Below are positions 51,286 to 60,735 of a DNA stretch of 64,000 nucleotides, piece by piece (the first letter of the stretch is position 1; each line of letters opens with the position of its first letter). The notes beneath the pieces are model-generated. The model ran no database searches. It saw only the letters and a list, made by a program, of their open reading frames with translations, and was not told the DNA's origin. The position numbers and the translations under genes are program-made. The stretch spans positions 186,001-250,000 of the forward strand of contig CAWEXG010000012.1 of assembly GCA_963812965.1 (NCBI GenBank). The letters are read 5' to 3'. This DNA comes from DASXMT01 sp963812965 (lineage in GTDB: Bacteria > Actinomycetota > Acidimicrobiia > Acidimicrobiales > RAAP-2).

Positions 51286-53847
51286 CGAGAGCGCTGTCGA
51301 TGCCACCGGCGTCCTTGCCTCCGGCCACTGCCACCTCGGGGGAACCACCGCCGCCGCCGCCGACCAACGTGGCAACTCGTTTCACCAGGTCACCGGCGTG
51401 CGTACCGTCGGCGGGATCGGCTGCTGCCGCAACAGCAGCACGGGTGCCGTCAGGGCTCCCCCCAGGACAACGGCACGGAGGGAGCCCAGTGTCCTGGTGC
51501 TCTGGGCCAACGTCCGGAGTAGATCGGGACTCAGGCCGTCACGTCGGGCGATCACCACACCGTCCACGGCGTGGGAGACCAGCACGGCTGCCTCGTTCTG
51601 GAGATCCTTGCTCCTCGCCTGTTCCAACGCCTTGTCGGCCGCTCGTTGGCGTTCCAGCAGCCGGTTGATCGCCTCGGGGACTTCTTCCGGCTCGGTCCGC
51701 AACAGTGCTGCCGCCTCGGCCAGCACGGCGTTGTGGTGGGTGATCCGCTCGAACGCTCCCGTGCCGGACGCCGCTTCGATCCGGCGGGTGTTGGACCCGA
51801 TCGACGACTCGGACACGATGGTGATGGGGCCGATCATTCCCAGCGCTGACACGTGGGTTCCACCGCACAGCTCGGTCGAATGCTCGCCGGCTCGGACCAC
51901 TCGTACTCGTTCGCCGTACTTATCCCCGAAGAACGCCAGTGCCCCCATGGCCTCCGCTTCGACCTTGGACGTCTCGATCACGGTCACCGGCGCGTCGCTC
52001 AAGACGTCCATGTTGGCCATCGATGCGACCGCAGCCAGCTCCGCAGGTGCGACCCCAACACTGTGGCTGAAGTCGAAACGAAGGCGGTCCGGCGCCACCA
52101 ACGATCCCTGCTGGCGAACGTGGTCGCCCAACACGGCGCGCAGCGCGGCGTGCAGCAGGTGGGTAGCCGTATGGTTGCGCCGCAACGAGTCCCGACGAAC
52201 GGCGTCGATGGTGGCCAGGGCCTCCTGGCCGGCAAAGAGCTCGCCGGTGATGCTGGCGCGATGGGTGAACAGGCCCGGAAGGGCCATGACCGTGTCGTAG
52301 ACGAGCGCTGTGCCGGTCTCGGTCACGATGGTGCCGGTATCGCCGACCTGACCGCCACTCTCGGCGTAGAAGGGACTCCGGTCCAGAAAGATCTCGGCGT
52401 GGCCGGCATGCTCCGGGTCCGGATCGGTCAACACGGCGACCACCCGAGCCGGAGCCGAGTAGGCGTCGGGGGACGAACCGACGAACAGCGTCTGCCCCTC
52501 TGCGTCGAGGACGGCTCGGTACGCGTCCTCACCGGCATCCACACGTCCTGCCCGAGCAGCAGCCCGAGCTTGACGCTTCTGCTCGTCCATTGCCGCCTCG
52601 AACCCGGCCAGATCGACGGTGACGCCGGCCTCCTCGGCCATCTCGACCGTCAACTCCACCGGGAACCCATAGGTGTCGTGGAGGCGGAACGCCACGTCGC
52701 CGGGAACGGTGACGGTTCCCGAAGCCAACTGCTCTTCGAGAATCGCCGACCCGGCAGCGAGGGTACGCAGGAAGCCCTCTTCCTCTCGTGCCACCACGTC
52801 GGTCACCAACCGGTGGTTCTCGGCGAGCTTCGGGTACGACGCGCCGAGGACACCTACGGCCGCGTCGACCAGCAACGGGGTGATCTGGGTATCGACTCCG
52901 AGTTGTCGGGCCCGACCGATGGCCCGGCGGATGATGCGCCGGAGCACGTACCCGCGTCCTTCGTTCGAGGGGAGCACGCCGTCGGCCACCAACATGGACA
53001 TGGCACGACCGTGATCGGCCATGATCCGGAGCCCAACGTCGTCGCCTTCGTCCCTGCCATAGGTACGACCGGAGATCCTCTCCGCCGCATCGATCAACGG
53101 GAGGAACAGATCGGTGGCAAAGATGGAGTCGACGCCCTGGAGAACCGGCAGAATGCGCTCGAGCCCGGCGCCGGTATCGATGCTGGGGTGGGGCAGGTCC
53201 TCGGTCGTTCCATCGGCCAGCCGGTTGAACTGCATGAACACCAGGTTCCAGATCTCGACGAACCGCTCGGCCCCCCCGTGCGCCGGCCCCCCCGGCTCAC
53301 CGGCCGCCTCGCCCTTGTCGAAGTAGAGCTCCGAGCTCGGCCCGCACGGTCCGGTGGGACCCATCTGCCAGAAGTTGTCCTCCCCCAGCCGCTGGATCCG
53401 GTCACGGGGGACGCCGACGACGTCAGCCCATATCTGCTCGGCGTCGTCATCGCTCTCGTGGACCGTCACCCACAGACGATCACCGTCGATGCCGAGCACC
53501 TCGGTGACCAGCTCCCAGGCGAACGGGATGGCTTCTGCCTTGAAGTAGTCGCCAAAGCTGAAGTTGCCCAGCATCTCGAAGAACGTGCAGTGGCGTTGGG
53601 TCGTGCCGACGATGTCTATGTCGAGTGTGCGGAAGCATTTCTGGACCGAAGTGGCTCGGGACCAGGGTGCGGGTTCGTCACCCACGAAGAACGGTTTGAA
53701 CGGCACCATGCCGGCGATGGTGAACAGTACCGACGGATCGTGCGGGATAAGACTCGCCGACGGCACCGCGGTATGGCCACGTTCGACGAAGAACCGGGTG
53801 AAGGCGGTACGTAGATCGTTGGCATCAGTCGTCGAGCCGGAGGTCAC
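51254..53847 (-). CDS. alaS: Alanyl-tRNA synthetase, with one apparent frameshift near the 3' end
   Basis: About 864 residues after correction. The class II core has FTIAGMVPFKPFF, TTQRHCTFFEMLGNFSFGDYFK, MGPTGPCGPSSELYFD and GAGLERILPVLQG. The editing domain has NHTATHLLHAALR and the CGGTH zinc ligand motif. The written frame stops at 51382 after nonconserved residues, but restoring one C in the six-C run 51458-51463 gives SPDGTRAAVAAAADPADG, then DAGDLVKRVATLVGGGGGGSPEVA and a normal end at 51254. The start is GTG 53847, only nine bases from IS110 copy 2; the open frame that continues into the element is not real. Its promoter and ribosome-binding site have therefore been displaced. Confidence 0.9.
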
Positions 53848-53860
53848 GACGGGAAAGCCT

Positions 53861-54130
53861 ACCAATGATGATGTCTTTGACTTCCTGGAGGATCCACCGC
53901 CTTTGGGCTGGTCGTGAATAGGTTCGGGAGTCGCTGGTTGGTTCGGCCTGACTTGGATTCTTGTGGCGTCGAACGACGTCGTCGACCGAAACCTTCCAGC
54001 CGCAGATTGAAAACGGCACGTCCCGTCTCCGAGGTGGGGTGATTGGTCCGGGTTGCTCGAACAACCTGGACCGCCCGTCGCTCCGATCCGGGACGGCCGT
54101 GCCACCCCTTGACCAAAAGGAGAAGAAGGG
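53861..54130 (+). ncRNA. Candidate bridge-RNA region in the IS110 left end
   Basis: IS110 enzymes are guided by an RNA made from the element's own non-coding end, located upstream of the transposase in the IS110 group. This 270-base stretch has no ORF. It can fold strongly: GGTCCGGGTTG (54045-54055) pairs with CAACCTGGACC (54062-54072), 11 bp with one G-T wobble and a six-base loop. A second dyad of GTCG/CGAC type lies around 53970-53990. Exact RNA ends and guide loops are not determined. Confidence 0.5.
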
Positions 54131-55174
54131 ATGGCTATGACCACCATAGACACCACATGCCGGATCACTGGGGGTGTCGACACCCATGGCGACGTCCACG
54201 TTGCCGCCGCTCTCGACTCGGTGGGCAGGGTCCTTGGCACAGAGGCCTTCGAGGCGTCCCCTGCTGGCTACCAGGAGCTCTGTGCCTGGCTCTGCAACTT
54301 CGGGGAGGTCACGTGCGTAGGAGTGGAGGGCACCGGCGCCTATGGCGCGGGCCTGGCTCGCTTCCTCGGGCGCCAGGGAGTCCGTGTCGTCGAGGTCGAC
54401 CGGCCCAACCGCCAGGCTCGGAGGAGGCAAGGCAAGTCCGATTCCCTCGATGCCGTTCAAGCGGCCCGGGCCGTGCTCTCAGGCCAGGCCGCTGGCGCCA
54501 AGAGCCGCGATGGCGCCGTCGAGGCCATCCGGGTGCTGTTGGTGACCCGCCGCTCGGCCACCCAGGGGCGCAATAAGGCGCTGGTGCAGATGCGCCACTT
54601 GGTGCTCACCGGACCCGATGAGCTGCGGGTCCGATTCAAGCATCTCAACCAGGCCAGGCTGGTCGACGAAGCCAAGGGCCTGCGCCCGCTGCACTCGCCC
54701 GATCAGGTGACCACAGCGACAAAGACCGCCCTGCGCACGCTGGCTCAGCGTATCGGCGCCCTCGACGAGGAGCGTGGGGCCCTCGACCAGCTCCTCGCTC
54801 CCCTGGTGGCCACCACGGCCCCTGAACTCGTGGCCCTCCGTGGCGTGGGCACCGTCGTGGCTGCCACCCTGCTCGTGGCCGCCGGCGACAACCCCGAGCG
54901 ACTGACCTCCGAAGCCGCCTGGGCAAAGCTTTGCGGGGTTGCCCCGCTCGAGGCATCCTCGGGCAAGGTGACCCGGCACCGGCTGAACGCCGGTGGCGAC
55001 CGGCAAGCCAACTCGGCCCTGTGGCGAATTGTGATCGTGCGAATCACCTGCGACCCTGACACCAGGGCCTACGTGGAACGACGCACCAAAGAAGGTCGCT
55101 CCAAGCGTGAGGTCATCCGGATCCTCAAGCGCTACGTCGCACGCGAGGTGTACCACACCCTGCCTCGCCACTGA
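54131..55174 (+). CDS. IS110-family transposase (DEDD recombinase)
   Basis: 347 residues, starting at ATG 54131 after AGGAGAAGAAGGG. The N-terminal RuvC-like DEDD domain shows GGVDTHGDVH (Asp17), CVGVEGTGAYG (Glu66) and GKSDSLDAVQAARA (Asp104, Asp107). The C-terminal Transposase_20 domain contains a helix-hairpin-helix (LVALRGVGTVVAATLL) and the nucleophilic Ser region APLEASSGKVTRHR (Ser276/277), then GGDRQANSALWRIVIVRI. All catalytic positions are intact. It is the functional copy in this window; copy 1 is broken. Confidence 0.95.
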   Translation: MAMTTIDTTCRITGGVDTHGDVHVAAALDSVGRVLGTEAFEASPAGYQELCAWLCNFGEVTCVGVEGTGAYGAGLARFLGRQGVRVVEVDRPNRQARRRQGKSDSLDAVQAARAVLSGQAAGAKSRDGAVEAIRVLLVTRRSATQGRNKALVQMRHLVLTGPDELRVRFKHLNQARLVDEAKGLRPLHSPDQVTTATKTALRTLAQRIGALDEERGALDQLLAPLVATTAPELVALRGVGTVVAATLLVAAGDNPERLTSEAAWAKLCGVAPLEASSGKVTRHRLNAGGDRQANSALWRIVIVRITCDPDTRAYVERRTKEGRSKREVIRILKRYVAREVYHTLPRH

Positions 55175-55404
55175 GATCCCTGGAACGTGGACCTGGCTCC
55201 AAGCCTACCTGTCGCCCACGAGGGCTGACCTGAAACCGAACCGCCGGTCCACGGCCAGGCACCGCGATTGTCGAAGACGCGTGGCTTGATAAGAGCATGC
55301 CCTCGTCAGAGTGGCCCGTCATTGGTGTGCCCGCTGTCTCCGCTCTCGAACATCCCTCCATTGGGACCTTGACATCAATAGGAGCTTCGGCCCAGGTGAG
55401 AGGC

Positions 55405-55686
55405 TCAGCGAATAGGTGGAGCGACTCCTCGGTCGGCCAGCTCGGCCCAGAGCTGTTCCTCGTGGCGCTGCATCGAATCACGCCCCTCGGCGAACGCGTC
55501 CCGGATTCGGTCACTCGTGGCACCGGCAGCGTTGCGAGCAGACCGCCCCACTTCGGCGACGAGCGCATCGGGGGCCAGCTTCGCTGCCGTCCGTTCGATC
55601 GTCCGGCGTACCCGGCGCTCGGCCCAGATCGACGAGCCGGCCCCCAGGGCGATGCCGGCGGTCAACCAGAAGGTTCGCTTGGGCAT
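55405..55686 (-). CDS. Small membrane-anchored hypothetical protein
   Basis: 93 residues with one N-terminal hydrophobic segment (FWLTAGIALGAGSSIWA, about residues 6-22) and a charged helical cytoplasmic part (VRRTIERTAAKLA, AEGRDSMQRHEEQLWAEL). It lies six bases after the DUF948-like gene and, before the IS insertion, was about 25 bases upstream of alaS. The family is not recognised, but the position between a DUF948-like gene and alaS is typical of actinobacterial small proteins. Confidence 0.65.
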   Translation of the reverse strand: MPKRTFWLTAGIALGAGSSIWAERRVRRTIERTAAKLAPDALVAEVGRSARNAAGATSDRIRDAFAEGRDSMQRHEEQLWAELADRGVAPPIR

Positions 55687-55692
55687 GACTGC

Positions 55693-56100
55693 TCAGCCCC
55701 GCCCGTTCGATCCGTCCGGCACGGAGGTCGTCCTGTCCGGAACGGAAGTCGTCTTGCGAAGGCGCCGCATGCCTCCTGCAGCGCCGGCCCGGACTGCCAG
55801 CACCTTCACGACCGGATTGGCGAAGGCGCGGTACGCCAGCCGGGACGCAGAGTCAACGGTGGCGGTGACCGCCTCGGTCGACTCCAGCACGGCACCGACC
55901 CGTTCCATCTCTGTCGCCGCCTGATCGACGACCCGCTGCGCGTCGACGACCAACGGCATCGTCCTGGCTCGCAGCTCGTCCGACACCGCCTCGAGGCGGC
56001 GTACCTGCCTTCGCAGTCCGGCGATGGCGACCAGCAGCCCGCACACGGCGAGAAAGCACGCGACGGCAGCGACGAGGACGGCGATCTCACCAGCAGACAT
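55693..56100 (-). CDS. DUF948-like membrane protein
   Basis: 135 residues: an N-terminal TM helix (IAVLVAAVACFLAVCGLLVAI), a coiled coil (RRQVRRLEAVSDELRARTMPLV), then a helical segment of the DUF948 type (VVDQAATEMERVGAVLESTEAVTATVDSASRLAYRAFANPVVKVLAV). The C-terminus repeats TTSVPD twice through an 18-bp DNA repeat (about 55719-55756). The function of the family is unknown. It is co-directional with rarA upstream (170-base gap, no gene seen) and the small membrane gene downstream. Confidence 0.72.
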   Translation of the reverse strand: MSAGEIAVLVAAVACFLAVCGLLVAIAGLRRQVRRLEAVSDELRARTMPLVVDAQRVVDQAATEMERVGAVLESTEAVTATVDSASRLAYRAFANPVVKVLAVRAGAAGGMRRLRKTTSVPDRTTSVPDGSNGRG

Positions 56101-56270
56101 GACCTGGTCAGCATAGAGGCCCTGCGGACAGGGGCCGGGCTCGTCGTTCCGAGGCTTCGTGTCACGGCGTTGTCGTCGTTCGGCAGTACCAACGTCTCAG
56201 AGGAGCAGAAGGAGCCCGGAGTCGGCTCCCGAACATCCAAAGAGAACGCAGAACAGGTGGTCCAGGCCCG

Positions 56271-57575
56271 TTACGTTCCGTCCTGTTCCTGATCGCCCCG
56301 CAGCTGGCGCAGCCGTTCGGCCACGACGGCTTCGTGGCCACGATCGCTCGGTTCGTAGTACACGGTGTCACCGAGCTCGGGCGGGCGGTACTCCTGGTCC
56401 GTCCACGCTCCGGGTTGGTCGTGCGGATAGACGTATCCCTTACCGTGGCCTATCGAACTGGCGCCCCGATAGTGAGCATCCCGGAGGTGCGCCGGCACGT
56501 CGCCACGTGGACCGCTGCGAACATCGTGCTGTGCTCGACCGAGCGCCACCGTGACCCGGTTGGACTTGGGAGCGCACGCCAGGTGCACCACCGCCTGCGC
56601 CAGGGTGAGCTGCGCTTCGGGAAGGCCGACGAACTCGACGGCTCGAGCGGCGGCGTCGGCGACGACCAGGGCCAAGGGATCTGCCTCGCCCACATCCTCG
56701 CTGGCCAGTATGACCAGGCGTCGGGCGATGAAACGGGCGTCCTCGCCCGACTCGAGCATGCGGGCCAGCCAGTAGAGCCCGGCATCCGGATCCGACCCCC
56801 GTACGCTCTTGATGAAGGCACTGACTTGGTCGTAGTGGTCGTCCTCGCCATAGTGATGCAGCCGGGTGTGCCGGGCTCGTTCCACGTCGTTCACCGTGAC
56901 CGGCTGGTCGCCGGCCAGTGCCAGGGCAACCTCGAGTGTGGTGAGCACGGCCCGGGCGTCGCCGTCGGCCAGAGCGATCAGACCGGTCACGGCGTCCGGA
57001 TCAGCCTCGGCTCCCTCTGCTCGTAGGCCACGAGCTACCACCTCCCGCAGCTCGTCGTTCGAGAGGGGCTCCAGGCGCCACAACGTGGACCGAGACAACA
57101 ACGGGGCATTGACCTCGAAGAACGGGTTTTCCGTGGTGGCACCGATCAGCACCACGAGCCCTTCCTCGACCGATGGGAGCAGCACATCCTGTTGGGCCCG
57201 ATTGAAGCGGTGGACCTCGTCCAAGAACAGGATGGTGCCCCGACCCTGCTCCCCCAGCAACAAACGGGCGCCCTCGACCACCTGGCGGACGTCCTTCACA
57301 CCGGCAGTGACCGCTGACAGGGGTACGAACGCTTTCGCGGTGACTGCAGCCACCACCGAAGCCAACGTCGTCTTCCCGGTTCCCGGCGGCCCCCACAAGA
57401 TGGCAGAGGTCAGCCGGTCGGACTCGATGAGCGCCCGCAGCGGTGCCCCCGGTCCCACCAGATGCTGCTGGCCGACGATGTCGTCCAGGCTCCGGGGACG
57501 CAACCGGGCCGCCAACGGCGCTCGGGAGGCGAGACGCTCCTCCGCTGCCGTGGAGAAGAGGTCGTCAGCGGCCAT
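56271..57575 (-). CDS. rarA: Replication-associated recombination protein A (AAA+ ATPase)
   Basis: 434 residues. RPRSLDDIVGQQHLVG is the RarA/MgsA N-terminus; Walker A is ILWGPPGTGKTTLA, Walker B ILFLDEVHRFN, sensor 1 LIGATTENPFFEVN, and DGDARAVLTTLEVAL is sensor 2. The C-terminal tetramerisation domain has KSVRGSDPDAGLYWLARMLESGED and GKGYVYPHDQPGAW. It acts at stalled replication forks. Start ATG 57575. Confidence 0.94.
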   Translation of the reverse strand: MAADDLFSTAAEERLASRAPLAARLRPRSLDDIVGQQHLVGPGAPLRALIESDRLTSAILWGPPGTGKTTLASVVAAVTAKAFVPLSAVTAGVKDVRQVVEGARLLLGEQGRGTILFLDEVHRFNRAQQDVLLPSVEEGLVVLIGATTENPFFEVNAPLLSRSTLWRLEPLSNDELREVVARGLRAEGAEADPDAVTGLIALADGDARAVLTTLEVALALAGDQPVTVNDVERARHTRLHHYGEDDHYDQVSAFIKSVRGSDPDAGLYWLARMLESGEDARFIARRLVILASEDVGEADPLALVVADAAARAVEFVGLPEAQLTLAQAVVHLACAPKSNRVTVALGRAQHDVRSGPRGDVPAHLRDAHYRGASSIGHGKGYVYPHDQPGAWTDQEYRPPELGDTVYYEPSDRGHEAVVAERLRQLRGDQEQDGT

Positions 57576-57651
57576 CGGTCATCCCCTCGTCTTCACTGCA
57601 TACCAGCTCACTGCGTGCCAACTCACTCTGTGTGGTTCGTGGCGCCCTTGC

Positions 57652-59439
57652 TCACTCAGGGCGAGGCATCATCCGCAGTCCGAGCTCGGCCAACGCTCCG
57701 GCTGCCAACGGTTTCGGGGCGCCGGTCATCGGGTCGGACCCCGACTGGGTCTTCGGAAAGGCAATGACCTCCCTGATGCTGTCCTCACCGGCAACGATAG
57801 CGACCAGACGGTCGATCCCCACCGCGAACCCGGCGTGAGGCGGTGCACCGTATCGGAACGCTCCCAGGAGGAAACCGAAGCGGGACTCGGCCTCCTCGGC
57901 CGTGATGCCGAGAACACCGAACACCCGGCTCTGGATATCAGCACGATGGATCCGGACGCTGCCCGATCCGAGCTCCCACCCGTTTAAGACCAGGTCGTAC
58001 GCTTGCGACCGCACGGAAGCCGGATCGGACTCAAGCCGATCGAGGTCGTTCGGGTGCGGCATGGTGAAGGGATGATGGGCAGCAACCGGATTGCCTTCGG
58101 CATCCACCCCGTCGAACATCGGGAAGTCCACAACCCAGACGTACCGGAACGGTCCCTCGCCCACCGGCCGGGCACCGAGGTCGACCCGGAGCTGACCGAG
58201 AACGGTGCAGGCCAGCCGGTGCTCATCAGCCACGATGAGCACCAGATCACCGGCTTCGGCTCCCGTGGTGGTCAAGATGGCGGTGCGTTCGTCGTCAGAG
58301 AGAAAGCGATCGAGAGGCGAGTCCAGGCCCAACGCGCTGTCGCCGGCACCGGTATCGCCATCCGATGACGCGGTGACCCGGAACCACGCCAGGCCTTTTG
58401 CTCCCAACTGTTTGGCCCGCTCGGTGAGGTTGTCCAGCTTGGACCGGGTCAGTGACGCGCCGTCCACGAGCCGTATGGCCTTCACGCACGGCGCACTGAA
58501 CGCCTTCACGCCAGTCCCCTCGAACACCGCGGAGAGGTCGACGAGCTCCATGCCGAAGCGCAGGTCGGGCTTGTCCGTACCGTACTGATCGAGAGCCTGC
58601 GCCCACGTCATCCGGTGGATGAGTGGAGGACGCTCACCGGTCGCCGCTTCAGTGGCGTCGAGCACTGCTTCGGAGACGAAGCCGAGCACGTCCTCCTGGG
58701 TGACGAACGAGGCCTCCACGTCGAGCTGTGAGAACTCGAACTGGCGATCGGCACGGAGATCCTCGTCCCGCATGCACCGGGCGATCTGGAAGTAGCGATC
58801 GACTCCCGCCACCATGAGCAGCTGCTTGGCCAGCTGTGGACTCTGAGGCAGCACATAGAACGACCCTTGATGGAGACGGCTGGGCACGGCGAACTCGCGC
58901 GCACCCTCGGGCGTGGGTGCCCACAGCATCGGAGTCTCCACTTCGCAGAACCCCTGGCGATCCATGGCGTTGCGCAACGCCGCGTTGATCCGGGCCCGGA
59001 GGCGCAGGTTGGCCTGCATCCGGGGGCGGCGGAGATCGACGAACCGGTTCCGGAGCCGGACAGCCTCGTCGGCATCCACACGGTCGTCGACGGCGAACGG
59101 CGGCGGCTCTGCCACCGACAGCACTTCGACGGTGCAGTCAGCGATCTCGATCTCGCCGGTGAGCAGGTCGGGGTTGACCGTTCCCTCCGGTCGATGGCGA
59201 ACCACGCCTTCGACAGCGATCACGTACTCGCTCCGTACGTCGACCGTTCCCGGCACCACGCACTGGACGATCCCGGTGTGGTCACGGAGATCGACGAACG
59301 CCAAGTGCTCGCCGTGCTCACGGCGCTTGGCCACCCAGCCGCACAGCTTCACCGTGGTACCGATGTCGGCCACTCCGACCCGACCGCATCTATGGGTACG
59401 CATCGACGTGGTGTCAGCGCTCTCGAGTGTGCCGGTCAT
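57652..59439 (-). CDS. aspS: Aspartyl-tRNA synthetase
   Basis: 595 residues, bacterial type. The OB-fold anticodon domain is at 15-115 (VKLCGWVAKRREHGEHLAFVDLRDHTG). The class II core has RMQANLRLRARINAALRNAMDRQGFCEVETP, QSPQLAKQLLMVAGVDRYFQIARCMRDEDLRADRQFEFSQLD, and motif 3 GAPPHAGFAVGIDRLVAI. The GAD insertion lies between. Its ATG overlaps the hisS stop (ATGA). Whether it is discriminating for tRNA-Asn cannot be told. Confidence 0.95.
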   Translation of the reverse strand: MTGTLESADTTSMRTHRCGRVGVADIGTTVKLCGWVAKRREHGEHLAFVDLRDHTGIVQCVVPGTVDVRSEYVIAVEGVVRHRPEGTVNPDLLTGEIEIADCTVEVLSVAEPPPFAVDDRVDADEAVRLRNRFVDLRRPRMQANLRLRARINAALRNAMDRQGFCEVETPMLWAPTPEGAREFAVPSRLHQGSFYVLPQSPQLAKQLLMVAGVDRYFQIARCMRDEDLRADRQFEFSQLDVEASFVTQEDVLGFVSEAVLDATEAATGERPPLIHRMTWAQALDQYGTDKPDLRFGMELVDLSAVFEGTGVKAFSAPCVKAIRLVDGASLTRSKLDNLTERAKQLGAKGLAWFRVTASSDGDTGAGDSALGLDSPLDRFLSDDERTAILTTTGAEAGDLVLIVADEHRLACTVLGQLRVDLGARPVGEGPFRYVWVVDFPMFDGVDAEGNPVAAHHPFTMPHPNDLDRLESDPASVRSQAYDLVLNGWELGSGSVRIHRADIQSRVFGVLGITAEEAESRFGFLLGAFRYGAPPHAGFAVGIDRLVAIVAGEDSIREVIAFPKTQSGSDPMTGAPKPLAAGALAELGLRMMPRPE

Positions 59440-60728
59440 GCAAGTTCCTTTCCGATGGTGGGCGGTGATGCGGCCCGAACAGCCTCGACCACCTCGCCCA
59501 TCGGAACCGTCCGTTGGGTGCCGGCGTCCCGGAGGAGTCGAACGGACACCGTACCCGCGGCCACCTCGTCAGGGCCCACGATGATCGCCACCCGGGCTCC
59601 CGAGCGGTCGGCGGACTTGAGCTGTGACTTCATGGAGCGTCCGTCGAAGGCACGGTCGGCGGACAAGCCTGCCCGCCGGAGGGAGGCGGTCACGTCCCGG
59701 GCCGTCTGGCCACCGGCCACGTCGACCACATAGGCGTCGAGGATGGGAGGCGCCACGGGAAAGACCCCCTCGGCGTCGCACGCCAGCAGCACCCGTTCGA
59801 TCCCGATGCCGAAACCGATACCCGGCGTGGGCGGTCCACCCAACATCTCGACCAACCCGTCGTACCGTCCACCACCGCCAATGCCGTTCTGGGCGGCGTC
59901 CAGTGCTCCGGCGGCGAACTCGAAGGTGGTTCGAGAGTAGTAATCGAACCCACGGACCAGGCGGTGATCGAGCAGGTAAGGGACGGCCAGAGCGTCGAGC
60001 CCGGCCCGCACCCGGTCGAAGTGCTCCCGGCACGGGTCACACAGGTGATCGGTCAGGCGAGGGGCATCGGCCGAGGCCTTTCGGCACGGCTCCTTCTTGC
60101 AGTCGAGCACCCGAAGGGGGTTGGCGTCGAGACGGTCCCGGTGCTCCGGACAGAGCTCATGGCGGCGCTCTGCCAGCGTCGACCGCAACAGCTCCACGTA
60201 AGCGGGACGGCACTCCCCGTCACCCATCGAGTTCAGCTTCAACACGATGTCGGTCAACCCCAACGACCGGAAGAACCCGTCGGCCAGCGCTATCACCTCG
60301 ACATCGAGGTCGGGATCGGCGGGACCCAACGCCTCCACACCCAGCTGATGGTGCTGCCGGTACCGCCCGGCCTGCGGTCGTTCATACCGGAATGCCGGGG
60401 TGGCGTACCACGCCTTCCACGGCAAAGGCGGTCGATGTTGCACGTAGGCACGTACCATCGGAGCGGTGCCTTCGGGTCGAAGGGCCAACGTCCGACCACC
60501 CCGGTCCTCGAACTCGTACATCTCCTTCCCCACGACGTCGCTTCCTTCGCCGATACCACGGCGGAACACCCGGACGTCCTCGAAGATCGGGGTATGGGTG
60601 AGCCCGTAGCCGGCACGTTCGACCTGGTGAGCGAAGGTGGTGAGCAACGACTCCCAACGGGTCGACTCCGGCCAGAGAACATCGTGCGTCCCACTCGGGG
60701 CGCGCGCCGTCGTCGGTTCGTCACTCAT
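59436..60728 (-). CDS. hisS: Histidyl-tRNA synthetase
   Basis: 430 residues. Motif 1 region SGTHDVLWPES, motif 2 LRPEGTAPMVRAYVQH followed by FRYERPQAGRYRQHHQLGVEALG, and the histidine-specific loops VRGFDYYSRTTFEF and GIGGGGRYDGLVEMLGG. Motif 3 is GFGIGIERVLLA. The C-terminal anticodon domain is complete (VDVAGGQTARDVTASLR). The ATG at 60728 is seven bases after the rel stop, so rel-hisS-aspS are probably one operon. Confidence 0.95.
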   Translation of the reverse strand: MSDEPTTARAPSGTHDVLWPESTRWESLLTTFAHQVERAGYGLTHTPIFEDVRVFRRGIGEGSDVVGKEMYEFEDRGGRTLALRPEGTAPMVRAYVQHRPPLPWKAWYATPAFRYERPQAGRYRQHHQLGVEALGPADPDLDVEVIALADGFFRSLGLTDIVLKLNSMGDGECRPAYVELLRSTLAERRHELCPEHRDRLDANPLRVLDCKKEPCRKASADAPRLTDHLCDPCREHFDRVRAGLDALAVPYLLDHRLVRGFDYYSRTTFEFAAGALDAAQNGIGGGGRYDGLVEMLGGPPTPGIGFGIGIERVLLACDAEGVFPVAPPILDAYVVDVAGGQTARDVTASLRRAGLSADRAFDGRSMKSQLKSADRSGARVAIIVGPDEVAAGTVSVRLLRDAGTQRTVPMGEVVEAVRAASPPTIGKELA

Positions 60729-60735
60729 CGGTAGC

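Larger units (their letters stand above)
53856..55390 (+). mobile_element. IS110-family element, copy 2 (intact)
   Basis: About 1,535 bases homologous end to end with copy 1 (19556-21095). The left non-coding end is 275 bases, then an intact transposase gene, then about 215 bases of right end. No terminal inverted repeats and no target duplication, as in IS110. A CT dinucleotide occurs at both junctions (53859-53860 and 55385-55386) and could be the recombination core. It separates the 55405 gene from alaS and is antisense to that operon. Confidence 0.92.

Noticed and set aside
53860..54240. N-terminal extension of the alaS reading frame into the IS element
   Set aside because: The frame stays open by chance across the element's left end. 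Conservation of AlaS starts at the GTG at 53847.
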